This document shows positions 7,583 through 14,682 of a stretch of DNA of 49,998 bases, piece after piece. The position numbers and the translations under genes were made by a program. Positions within the stretch are counted from its first letter, which is position 1. Every line of letters begins with the position of its first letter. The stretch spans positions 1-49,998 of the IMG/VR virus record IMGVR_UViG_3300042480_000096. One strand, 5' to 3'. The notes under the pieces were generated by a model. The model made no database searches and was not told where the DNA came from. It worked only from the letters and a program-made list of their open reading frames with translations. The stretch comes from a virus.

Positions 7583-8290
7583 TCAGACGTTACGAACTGC
7601 GAAGTTCAGTGCTGCCTGATAAGATGACGCATCTTTGTTTAGCAGATACTGGAACTGTTGCTTGTGCTCATCATCAAGTTGAGCATAACAAGCAGCGATG
7701 CGCTTTGCTGAGAAATTGTCTAGGTTCTGAACACCGCCGTCAGCAAATTGGATCTTTGCGAATGATGCTTCGCCGCTTGGGTTGAGTTCAGAAGTTGCTA
7801 CATCGAGAGCAACTTGGATTACATCTTGTCCTTCCATCATAACATTACCTTCAAATTCAACTGAGTTTTTTTGAACTTTTTTCTGCTGCTCTGATGCCTT
7901 CTTTTTGAAGTCAGAGAGACGAGCTTTCATGAGAGTGTCCATCTCTCTTGTCTTGTTCATCATCTTCTCTTTCGCTTCCTTGCGCTTCTTCTGAAGATCT
8001 TTTGAGCGATTGAGTTTTTTCTGTTGCTGGATTTGCTTCTGCGCCCTTTCAGTATCGGACACAAGCGCCTCATCAATTTGTGTTTCTAATTCTTCTTTCA
8101 TTTTTCTGCGTTGGATACGATTGAAAAGAGCACGAGCACCTTTGGTGCGACCATCTACTTTCTCAGATTTTTTATACTTACGATTTTGTCTTGGATTTAC
8201 CATAACAAAAGCGGGTGGTAGTGCTAGACCTTCACCAGATCCAGCAACATTCATCATTTCATTCATATTAGGTTCAGACTTTTCAGACAT
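7583..8290 (-). CDS. conserved coiled-coil protein, function unknown
   Basis: A 235-residue protein. The middle (about 50-145) is highly charged and helical (Lys, Glu and Gln rich) and should form a long coiled coil. The C-terminal 80 residues look globular (DVATSELNPSG, AACYAQLDDEHK). It starts 28 bases inside the preceding gene. Possibly a virion or assembly factor from its position; no family recognised. Confidence 0.6.
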   Translation of the reverse strand: MSEKSEPNMNEMMNVAGSGEGLALPPAFVMVNPRQNRKYKKSEKVDGRTKGARALFNRIQRRKMKEELETQIDEALVSDTERAQKQIQQQKKLNRSKDLQKKRKEAKEKMMNKTREMDTLMKARLSDFKKKASEQQKKVQKNSVEFEGNVMMEGQDVIQVALDVATSELNPSGEASFAKIQFADGGVQNLDNFSAKRIAACYAQLDDEHKQQFQYLLNKDASSYQAALNFAVRNV

Positions 8291-8619
8291 TCCTGGTCAA
8301 AATCCTTAGTAAGAGAAGATGGTAATCTATTTAGAAACAACATGAATGCCTTGATTTGAGGCCAGTAAGTTGCTTCAGTTTTATAAAAAAGCAGCGGTGT
8401 TGCTGCGTCATCAAACACATTATAAAGTACAATCACATGATTTAGAATGAGATGGGTTTTCAATTCACCCGTCGTTTCGTATCTCTTGAGTAATCTTTTA
8501 ATATATTTGAAGCGTTTTAAGTCTTCTTCAAAATCACTATAAGTTACTGACGACGGGTTGTTGTAGTTTTGAATGGCAAAGAATAACCAATTCTCATGGT
8601 TCAATTCACTAATGTTCAT
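8263..8619 (-). CDS. conserved helical protein, possible DUF7207
   Basis: A 118-residue mostly helical protein beginning MNISELNHENW, with FEEDLKRFKYIKRLLKRY and LILNHVIVLYNVF. Similar small proteins are common in cyanomyoviruses and I associate them with DUF7207, from memory. The role is unknown. It starts 5 bases after the Ig-like protein gene and overlaps the next gene by 28 bases. Confidence 0.65.
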   Translation of the reverse strand: MNISELNHENWLFFAIQNYNNPSSVTYSDFEEDLKRFKYIKRLLKRYETTGELKTHLILNHVIVLYNVFDDAATPLLFYKTEATYWPQIKAFMLFLNRLPSSLTKDFDQECLKSLNLI

Positions 8620-8624
8620 TTAGA

Positions 8625-9539
8625 TCATGCCGCAGTTACTGTTAGTGTTGCTGCGTCAGAGATAACTTCTTCGGCACCAGCAGATGATGTAAGTTTGACA
8701 CGATACTCATAACCATTAGCTGCTGTGGTAAGTCCAGTGAGAGCGAGTGAAGAACTCGTAGCACCAGAAACATTTGTCCAGCGAGCGGTGCTGCTTGTCT
8801 TACGCTGCCATTGGTAAGTAAGAGAACCAGTTGAAGCAGCAGCAGTAACCGAGAATGTAGCAGCAGCAGTAGCAACAGTAGCAACTGTAATTGTAAGATC
8901 GTTGGTTGTATCAACACCACCCAGAGCACTACCAAGAATAGTGATAGTTTCAGAAGCAGCATAACCAGAACCAGCGGCGGTTACTGTTACAGTGTAAACT
9001 CCACCAGCTCTTGCTACAGTAAATGTAGCGTTAGTTCCAGAACCAGAAGCCGTACCAGTTACTCCCGTGTATGAAGCTGTACCAGATGCTGCTGTTCCTG
9101 CGCGAGTAACAGTAAGAATTCCACCAGCAGGTGTTTGTGTTGACTGGTTAGCAGGTTGTACCGAGATAGTGATAGCAGATGCTACGTCAGCAGCAACAAC
9201 GTCATCAAGGTCAGCAGTATTAACAGGAGCATCTTTGAATGCTACTAGGTGCTGTGCTTTGTGGCGGGTCTTACCATCAGAATCAACATAAGTCATATAC
9301 TCCCACCAACCAGGAGCAGTTAAACCACGCTCTCTGTTTTCAGCAAGGGTTGCTTCTACGTCATCAATATAAACAGTTCTGCGAGCAGCAGTAGCATAAC
9401 CCTGAGCACCAGCAACTGTGCTGTCACCATCAACAATCAGGGTATTATCCCAGTCATACTTATCAACAGAGTTCTTCTCTGTGGTGTTTAGGACTGTCAA
9501 GCTTTGTGCGTTTGTTTCAGCGCGACTATACAGGGTCAT
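8625..9539 (-). CDS. virion protein with beta-rich and Ig-like domains
   Basis: A 304-residue probable structural protein. Residues 1-120 form a unique domain (PGWWEYMTY, HKAQHLVAF). About 152-223 is a Thr/Val/Gly/Ala-rich beta domain (RAGGVYTVTV, ITILGSALGG) closely matching one in tail sheath gp18 of this window. Residues 226-304 look like an Ig-like domain (TYQWQRK, GYEYRVKL). Ig-like domains on phage particles often bind surface sugars. Three late-promoter motifs and GGAG precede the ATG, fitting late expression. Head decoration, neck or fibre position cannot be decided. Confidence 0.75.
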   Translation of the reverse strand: MTLYSRAETNAQSLTVLNTTEKNSVDKYDWDNTLIVDGDSTVAGAQGYATAARRTVYIDDVEATLAENRERGLTAPGWWEYMTYVDSDGKTRHKAQHLVAFKDAPVNTADLDDVVAADVASAITISVQPANQSTQTPAGGILTVTRAGTAASGTASYTGVTGTASGSGTNATFTVARAGGVYTVTVTAAGSGYAASETITILGSALGGVDTTNDLTITVATVATAAATFSVTAAASTGSLTYQWQRKTSSTARWTNVSGATSSSLALTGLTTAANGYEYRVKLTSSAGAEEVISDAATLTVTAA

Positions 9540-9553
9540 GGATACACTCCAAA

Positions 9554-9560
9554 TATTTAC
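9554..9560 (-). promoter_or_regulatory. late promoter-like GTAAATA
   Basis: GTAAATA on the minus strand lies 14 bases before the start at 9539. It is probably too close to give a leader with the GGAG site intact, so it is weaker than the TATAAATA at 9575. Confidence 0.25.
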
Positions 9561-9574
9561 CGATTTCTAAAATT

Positions 9575-9582
9575 TATTTATA
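9575..9582 (-). promoter_or_regulatory. late promoter TATAAATA
   Basis: A perfect match to the T4 late promoter TATAAATA on the minus strand, 35 bases upstream of the Ig-like protein gene and directly after a terminator. This is one of two exact consensus copies I found in the window. Confidence 0.8.
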
Positions 9583-9613
9583 AAAAAGGGAGACCCTATT
9601 TATGGTCTCCCTT
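9582..9613 (-). terminator. 10-bp hairpin terminator with late motif in the loop
   Basis: AAGGGAGACC (minus strand) pairs with GGTCTCCCTT around an 8-base loop and is followed by a T run: a classic intrinsic terminator for the 9757-11094 transcript. The loop holds the TAG of the 54-codon gene and CATAAATA (9597-9604), a late-promoter-like sequence. Confidence 0.88.
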
Positions 9614-9760
9614 ACGCAATAGAATTTTTAAGAAATTTGTAATTAAATCTAGCAATCCATTTTCCTCAAATCTTTTTGTTTTTGCCAACCACTCAGAAGC
9701 AGTTAGCAGAAGACCTAGGACTATGGTTACACCCCAGTTAGTTACTAAGCAGGTAATCAT
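9596..9760 (-). CDS. 54-residue membrane protein
   Basis: A short protein with one N-terminal membrane segment (about residues 9-22, GVTIVLGLLLTA) and a basic C-terminal half. Its ATG overlaps the stop of the previous small gene (ATGA) and its TAG lies inside the terminator loop. Size and topology would suit a holin-like or accessory membrane peptide, but nothing specific supports a function. Confidence 0.6.
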   Translation of the reverse strand: MITCLVTNWGVTIVLGLLLTASEWLAKTKRFEENGLLDLITNFLKILLRKGDHK

Positions 9761-9930
9761 GCCTGTGGTTTAAAAAGTTTATCTTTAACTAATTCATAAA
9801 CTACATCATCAATACTGTTGTCCGTTGATTTTACATACTTACCAAGAAGTTCAAGAACAAGGTTCTTTACTGCTGGATGTGTAGCAATCTGAAGAAGAAT
9901 TGGTTTTACAACCGCTACTACTGCGCCCAT
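9757..9930 (-). CDS. 57-residue hypothetical protein
   Basis: A short protein with a hydrophobic amphipathic N-terminus (MGAVVAVVKPILL) and an acidic, helical C-terminal half. No domain recognised. A late motif (9956-9963) lies 26 bases upstream and the next gene is coupled through ATGA, so the pair is probably made late. Confidence 0.6.
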   Translation of the reverse strand: MGAVVAVVKPILLQIATHPAVKNLVLELLGKYVKSTDNSIDDVVYELVKDKLFKPQA

Positions 9931-9955
9931 GGTTCTACTCTGAATGGAACAGAGC

Positions 9956-9963
9956 TATTTATC
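9956..9963 (-). promoter_or_regulatory. late promoter GATAAATA
   Basis: GATAAATA begins one base into the TGA stop of the 130-residue gene (TGATAAATA) and lies 26 bases upstream of the 57-codon gene. Confidence 0.6.
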
Positions 9964-10354
9964 AACCCTTACTCTTCATGTAATCGTTTGCCGTCTGGAT
10001 GTAATCCGCCGCAAGGGTTATCTTGGATTGTACCCACTCTGGTAGATTGTCAGCAGGTTGTAGCATATCATGAAGTTCTTGAGCATTTCTAGCAATACCT
10101 TTTAGTTGGGTCTTTGCCATATCTCCTTCATAATCATACTCACCCTTATCATAGTTTTCTCTTTTGATATCTGGGTGAGGAGCATAGAGTGGTCCAGGAT
10201 AGTTACCAGCAAAGTTTTCGTTGGTAACTTTTGTGGTCATACCCTTGACACCATCCTTAACAGTTGGCATCACTTCAACAGTTGCTTTCTTCTTACCTTT
10301 ACGTTCTTTCTTTTCGCAACCGCACTCTTCGCAGAACTGTCTAAAGGATTTCAT
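9962..10354 (-). CDS. conserved cyanophage protein, function unknown
   Basis: A 130-residue protein. The N-terminus has CEECGCEK (a possible metal or disulfide site) and a basic stretch. The C-terminal part (about 80-130, AKTQLKGIARNAQELHDML, LPEWVQSKITLAADYI) is a helical motif I recall from many cyanophage and pelagiphage proteins, often in virion-associated genes. It overlaps the preceding gene by ATGA and shares its late promoter at 11120. Role inferred only from position. Confidence 0.65.
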   Translation of the reverse strand: MKSFRQFCEECGCEKKERKGKKKATVEVMPTVKDGVKGMTTKVTNENFAGNYPGPLYAPHPDIKRENYDKGEYDYEGDMAKTQLKGIARNAQELHDMLQPADNLPEWVQSKITLAADYIQTANDYMKSKG

Positions 10355-11094
10355 GACTTTTTCTTCATCGCCATGATTTTGCTGATCTTCTTACGACGAG
10401 CATGTAGGTACTTATCTGACTTATCCTTATCACCGTCGTTATCAATATCTCCATCTTCCTTGCCGACAGGATCCATCTTCTCAGAAAGTTCAACTTCTTC
10501 CTTCTTCATCTTGTTCTTATGCTTCCAAGCAGTAGCATAAGCAATTGACTTTTCTTTATCGGTTAGCTCACCATCTTTAGAATATGATTTCTTGATGTGC
10601 TTGACCATACGCTCCGACTTAGCACCAGGAGGGGCAACCTCAGCAAGGTCTTCCTCACCTTCATACTCAAGACCAGCCTTGACGCAGTTATTGACTTCCT
10701 TATCACCCTTTACCTTAGTACCTTGCTTCTTATATCCTTTCCAGCAAGTTTTGAAACCGTTGTCATCTTTGCCATCCATCTTGACTTTCTCAAGAACATA
10801 GATGACACCATCAATTTCGTACTCTTCAGTTTCTAGAACCTCATACTCTTCCTTGGTTGCCAACTGTGCCTTTGGACTTTCTTTCTTGGCAGTCTTTTTC
10901 TTGGTGGTAGTGTGCTCAATCTCTGCGCCGTGTGATTGAGGATCCATACCATCAAATGCTTCAACAAGGTGAAGATCTACTGGTTGAGTATTCTGGAAGC
11001 AATCACCTCCCATCCACCTGCCGTATGCTTCCATCAAATTAGATGAAAACTCGTCGCTGTTTTGAATTGAATTAATTGGTTTCTGGTACTTCAT
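10351..11094 (-). CDS. conserved charged protein, possible virion component
   Basis: A 247-residue Lys/Glu-rich protein. The N-terminus (MEAYGRWMGGDCF) is followed by a low-complexity linker, a compact segment (CWKGYKKQGTK), a motif about 160-200 (SERMVKHIKKSYSK, IAYATAWKHKNK), and an acidic repeat-like DIDNDGDKDKSDKY that could bind calcium before a basic tail. These motifs recur in cyanomyovirus virion-region proteins. A perfect late promoter lies 26 bases upstream. Biochemical role unknown. Confidence 0.65.
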   Translation of the reverse strand: MKYQKPINSIQNSDEFSSNLMEAYGRWMGGDCFQNTQPVDLHLVEAFDGMDPQSHGAEIEHTTTKKKTAKKESPKAQLATKEEYEVLETEEYEIDGVIYVLEKVKMDGKDDNGFKTCWKGYKKQGTKVKGDKEVNNCVKAGLEYEGEEDLAEVAPPGAKSERMVKHIKKSYSKDGELTDKEKSIAYATAWKHKNKMKKEEVELSEKMDPVGKEDGDIDNDGDKDKSDKYLHARRKKISKIMAMKKKS

Positions 11095-11096
11095 CT

Positions 11097-11324
11097 TTAT
11101 GGTAAAGTTCTTCTCGTATTATTTATAGTCCTGATATTCTTGATCCACTCTCGGAACATCTCACCATCTTCTGTAATGATGATGGCATAGTTTCCACCAA
11201 CACGATGAATGGTTCCTTTCTCACCGTTGCGTGAAGACATTACAGTATCACCTTCTTTGAAAACTTCCTGCTGTCTTTGCTGTTGACGCAGGGCTTCTTC
11301 ACGTAGTTTCTTAAAGTCTTTCAT
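11097..11324 (-). CDS. small KOW/SH3-like protein
   Basis: A 75-residue protein. A charged Gln-rich helix (1-20) precedes a short beta domain (FKEGDTVMSSRNGEKGTIHRV) with the Gly-centred turn of KOW or SH3-like RNA-binding and ribosome-associated domains. The start overlaps the nucleotidyltransferase stop (ATGA), so it may act with it. The late promoter of the next gene lies inside its 3' end. Confidence 0.6.
   Translation of the reverse strand: MKDFKKLREEALRQQQRQQEVFKEGDTVMSSRNGEKGTIHRVGGNYAIIITEDGEMFREWIKNIRTINNTRRTLP
11120..11127 (-). promoter_or_regulatory. late promoter TATAAATA
   Basis: Exact T4 late consensus on the minus strand, inside the 3' end of the KOW-like gene and 26 bases upstream of the gene starting at 11094. 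It separates the late virion-type genes from the upstream enzymes. Confidence 0.8.
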
Positions 11325-11881
11325 TTAAATGTTTTTGGTAACCTACTCTTGATTTCGTTCATCAAATTCATACATTCTTTATCGTTCAAAGCTCTAGGAA
11401 TACCAGAACGAAATGTTTTGAAGTCGCCAGCAAATGCTGCTCTCCTCATTTTTGTCCCTGAGATGGCGAATGTATCACCGTCAGCATCTCTACTTCCAGA
11501 AGATTGGATCTCAATGTTTCTGAAAGAAAAGTCTTTTCCGTTGTATTTATGGAGGAATTGCATGGCGCTGACCCGATCAGACCCCACAAGAAATACCACT
11601 TCATCATATCCTGCTAGCATTAGGTCTTGTAAAATTTCGACTGGTTGTTTAGGACCAGAATGTATTTTACCTTTATGTTCTGGAAACATCTTGTTCATGT
11701 AACTAAGCTTCACATCTGGTGGCAAAGGATTAGTGCCTTTCGTATCTACAGTTTGTGAGATGTAGATGCGATAGTCATGCTGGCCAGCTGCTTGCTTTAC
11801 ACCATCAAAGTTTTCTTTGTGTCCAGTCGTTGGTGGTTGGAACCTACCAAACGTAAAGTAGCAAGTCTTTCCTATCGCCAT
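11321..11881 (-). CDS. HIGH-type nucleotidyltransferase (NMNAT/PPAT-like)
   Basis: A 186-residue enzyme of the cytidylyltransferase-like Rossmann superfamily, which transfers a nucleotide from NTP to a phosphorylated acceptor. GRFQPPTTGH (12-21) is the HxGH-type motif with Thr in the first place, VFLVGSDR near 96-103 is the acceptor-side strand, and ISGTKMRR (140-147) is the second signature. The pattern best resembles NMN adenylyltransferases, but pantetheine-phosphate or other acceptors are possible. It overlaps the ligase-like gene by 10 bases, suggesting coupled products. Confidence 0.8.
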   Translation of the reverse strand: MAIGKTCYFTFGRFQPPTTGHKENFDGVKQAAGQHDYRIYISQTVDTKGTNPLPPDVKLSYMNKMFPEHKGKIHSGPKQPVEILQDLMLAGYDEVVFLVGSDRVSAMQFLHKYNGKDFSFRNIEIQSSGSRDADGDTFAISGTKMRRAAFAGDFKTFRSGIPRALNDKECMNLMNEIKSRLPKTFK

Positions 11882-13077
11882 TGCTTTTGTAGAGTGAAGT
11901 TGTTGTAAGCAAACTCCAGACGATTGACAAACTTAATCATACTACCGTCTTTATGAAGAACATATCCTTCAGGAGTTGTGACCTTATATCCTTTCTCGGT
12001 CTGAACAAAAGTTCTAAACTCTTCAAGATGGTCTAACTTATCTATAACCATTTGTTTGACTGCTTGTAGTTCTTTGTATAGAGCAATCATGGTCTTGAAT
12101 TTATAAACATTATCAAGAAGATAGTTCTCACTCTTGTAAACAAGATTACGTTTCTTTGTCAAGTTATCAACTGTCTTGATCTTGGCAAGTTCTTTACTCA
12201 TCTTATCATGATAGAAATTTACTAACTCGTTGATAGTCTCATCAATGTTACTGATACTACGAGCATTCTTGATCTCACTGTTGAAGAACTGTTTTAGATA
12301 AGAAGAGATGTGAAACTTAGCATCTCCTGTAGTTCCAAAGTTACTAACAAGATCGTCCAAGAAGTCTCCACATAACTGAGACATACGTTCAATCTTAGCA
12401 ACATACCTATCAAACCGCGCCATTTCTGACCTAGAAAACCCCACTCTATTCATTGGAGTATCATTGGCAATCACCGCTACTTCAGGAACTTTGTTGAACG
12501 TATTGATAGGAGCACCAGCTCGTGCTTGCATTTCTGCGAGCGAATCTCCAGTGTAGTGAGTATGAAATACTACACCAATTTTTGCTCTACCAACTTCTTT
12601 ACCAATATCGTGGTCAGTAGGGATGCCATAAGTAATAGTGTTTGGTCTAAATGTATAGAGTTGTTCTCCATCTACCGTCTCCGTGTGCCTAGTAGAATCC
12701 GTAAAAAGTAAGTCACCTTGGATGACACCTTTAATGCCCAACTTACTGAAATAACGTAAAGAGTATTTCAGTTTCTCTGCGAGATCACCTTCATAATAAG
12801 AATCAACTGCTTTTTCTGTAGCGCACAGTTTTGGTTCAGTTTTATTAAATACTGATTTAGTACCAACAAAAAATACTCCAGATAAAGGATCCACACCACA
12901 CACAACAGAAGGAGCTCCATCCCATTTGGTCTGCATAAACCCAGTGCTCTCTTGCTGTCCTAACATCTTTCTCAATTCCTTAAGGAAAGATACAGCTGCC
13001 TCACAACCCTCAACCCCATAGTTGAGCATCTCGTCTTCAAGGTGTTCTAAGTGCTTGAGTTGCTTGATGTTTGCCAT
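11872..13077 (-). CDS. ligase-like covalent nucleotidyltransferase (DUF6267-like)
   Basis: A 401-residue protein with signatures of the ATP/NAD-dependent ligase and capping-enzyme superfamily. TKWDGAP has a probable adenylated Lys51 (KxDG); VIQGDLLF (118-125) corresponds to motif III; PEGYVLH (about 366-372) and MIKFVN (about 379-384) correspond to the late lysine motifs. A long helical insertion (about 200-345) separates the motifs. I associate it with DUF6267 of cyanophages. It could be an RNA or DNA ligase, or may modify another acceptor. The partner nucleotidyltransferase overlaps its end. Confidence 0.7.
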   Translation of the reverse strand: MANIKQLKHLEHLEDEMLNYGVEGCEAAVSFLKELRKMLGQQESTGFMQTKWDGAPSVVCGVDPLSGVFFVGTKSVFNKTEPKLCATEKAVDSYYEGDLAEKLKYSLRYFSKLGIKGVIQGDLLFTDSTRHTETVDGEQLYTFRPNTITYGIPTDHDIGKEVGRAKIGVVFHTHYTGDSLAEMQARAGAPINTFNKVPEVAVIANDTPMNRVGFSRSEMARFDRYVAKIERMSQLCGDFLDDLVSNFGTTGDAKFHISSYLKQFFNSEIKNARSISNIDETINELVNFYHDKMSKELAKIKTVDNLTKKRNLVYKSENYLLDNVYKFKTMIALYKELQAVKQMVIDKLDHLEEFRTFVQTEKGYKVTTPEGYVLHKDGSMIKFVNRLEFAYNNFTLQKQWR

Positions 13078-13119
13078 CTATCTATAATACACAATTTTGG
13101 TTGGTTAGGAGGAAGCACA

Positions 13120-13139
13120 GGACAGTTCCAAAACTGTCC
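13120..13139 (-). other. 8-bp hairpin after the 499-residue gene
   Basis: GGACAGTT and AACTGTCC form a perfect stem with a 4-base loop directly after the stop at 13141. There is no U tract, so it is a weak terminator or an mRNA end protector. Confidence 0.5.
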
Positions 13140-13140
13140 A

Positions 13141-14640
13141 TCAGTCCATAAGTTTTACATGAACTGATGATTTGTCAGTTTGAGATCCAGCATAGCAATA
13201 TAGTGCTTTCATAATTTCATCTGCTTTTCCAGAAGTTAAAATACAATCCAATAACCGAAGACCCATCAATTTACTATATCTGTAAGATTGAGTTTGATTA
13301 GCAACTTCAGCTCTTGCTTGTACATCTCCAGGATATCCTGTTTTTGTATTTGTGCCACAATATTTACCAAGTAATTCAACTAGTTCATCATTAATACGAT
13401 CCTTCTTGGATTTATTTGTTGGTTTACAATCAGCCCAAAATGTTCTATTGTTCCAACCAGTTGTAATACCAGTATAAGATACATCGAGAGATTTTAAAAT
13501 TTCAACAATACTTCCACCACCACAACGACCCTGCGCCGCAGATGCTCCTTTCTTTTCTATCTGCCAAGAAGGAGATGATGCCCCACCAAAATTTCTTGAT
13601 TGAAATCTATCTGCGTCTCCGCCACCTTTTTTCCAATAAAGATAGACATCCATCGGGAAAGCATCTTCACCACCAACTAATCTAGTATCTTTGAACTTTA
13701 CCCAATATTGTCCCCACTTAACATCCTCCAGTTCTTTCATCTTATCATTTGGATCATAGTTCAAAACTTTTAGTTTTGCTGGCCCTTTTATTTTTTTCAG
13801 AGAAACACCAATTAGTTCTCTTTGTTCATATTTTTCTTTTATAAATTCGTTTATTGTGTCAACAGTTTTATGCTTATCCAAATCACTGGGATTGAATGTA
13901 GATGATACCATCCAGATATCTGCTGGATTCCATTTATCTTCGGAAGAAAAGATTACCCTAACATTGGGATCTTTCATCATGCTTCTTCTAGCCCGTTGAT
14001 ATGCTTTTTTAATTTCTTTATCGTCTGGTCCACCACCTCTACAAAAAATATAATTCTTACCAGAATTATGAAAGGTTTGCCACAATTTGTTTGCTCCTCT
14101 GATGGAAGATATTTGCCATTCTCTTGATAATTCATCTGGGAGCAATTGCTCAAAAGGCACATCAACATCAATTGTTCTTGATGCTTTCTCAAAATCACTC
14201 AAAGAAATGGGATGATCTTCATCTATTTCTCCTCTGTATACATTGAAAGCAAGGGCAGCATAAAGACATTGTGCCGCTTCATTTCTTGCTGTTTCAGCAG
14301 CTCCTCCTCCTGATCCACCACCTTCTGGTTTAATATCAATTCTTAAAGTTTTACTGCCAACAGCAATATCTAATTGGTTGCCAGTTCCTTTGGTATCAAC
14401 AGCACTATAACCCTTACTAGCAACATTTTGCGCGATCATAGATGCTGCTTTTGTTCTCTTTGCTCTCGGAACAATTACTTTAAGAGCAAAGAAAATTTTT
14501 GATCTGCCTGTAGGGTCGGCAATTTTTGTTACGTCAAAATTATAGAAAGAGAAATTTTCATCTCCCAAAGTATCCATAATATCACGAATTGCTTTTTTAT
14601 ATTCAGCACCAAATCCAGATAAATCTAATTGTTTAGTCAT
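13141..14640 (-). CDS. large unknown protein with possible PD-(D/E)XK core
   Basis: A 499-residue protein I cannot name. Asp91 in NQLDIAV and IDIK at 101-104, followed by a helix with EAAQCLYAAL, fit the order of a PD-(D/E)XK nuclease core. The Gly-rich loop (107-113) just after it is unusual. Another motif, DKWNPADIW (about 239-247), recurs in phage and viral proteins of unknown function. The start is preceded by GGGAGG nine bases away, inside a terminator hairpin that also holds a late promoter. A virion or DNA-processing role is possible; an enzyme is likelier than a scaffold. Confidence 0.55.
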   Translation of the reverse strand: MTKQLDLSGFGAEYKKAIRDIMDTLGDENFSFYNFDVTKIADPTGRSKIFFALKVIVPRAKRTKAASMIAQNVASKGYSAVDTKGTGNQLDIAVGSKTLRIDIKPEGGGSGGGAAETARNEAAQCLYAALAFNVYRGEIDEDHPISLSDFEKASRTIDVDVPFEQLLPDELSREWQISSIRGANKLWQTFHNSGKNYIFCRGGGPDDKEIKKAYQRARRSMMKDPNVRVIFSSEDKWNPADIWMVSSTFNPSDLDKHKTVDTINEFIKEKYEQRELIGVSLKKIKGPAKLKVLNYDPNDKMKELEDVKWGQYWVKFKDTRLVGGEDAFPMDVYLYWKKGGGDADRFQSRNFGGASSPSWQIEKKGASAAQGRCGGGSIVEILKSLDVSYTGITTGWNNRTFWADCKPTNKSKKDRINDELVELLGKYCGTNTKTGYPGDVQARAEVANQTQSYRYSKLMGLRLLDCILTSGKADEIMKALYCYAGSQTDKSSVHVKLMD

Positions 14641-14647
14641 AAGAAAA

Positions 14648-14677
14648 AACCTCCCTGCTAGTATTTAGAGGGAGGTT
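14648..14677 (-). terminator. terminator hairpin containing a promoter and an SD
   Basis: AACCTCCCT pairs with AGGGAGGTT (9 bp, 12-base loop) on the minus strand, followed by a T run. It lies between MazG and the 499-residue gene. The 3' arm provides GGGAGG as SD for the ATG at 14640 and the loop provides the late promoter CTAAATA. Confidence 0.85.
14662..14669 (-). promoter_or_regulatory. late promoter TCTAAATA in terminator loop
   Basis: TCTAAATA on the minus strand lies in the hairpin loop. Counting -6 at 14662, transcription would start at 14656, the first base of the 3' arm, so late RNA lacks the 5' arm and keeps a free SD. Confidence 0.6.
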
Positions 14678-14682
14678 GATAA

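Noticed and set aside
8820-8890. Trinucleotide (CAG-like) repeats seen as a possible satellite or CRISPR
   Set aside because: They encode Ala/Thr-rich protein sequence in frame and are not regularly spaced.
8642-8962. Leucine-rich frame in the Ig-like protein gene
   Set aside because: Shadow frame of Ala/Thr/Val-rich coding sequence; no independent start or domain.
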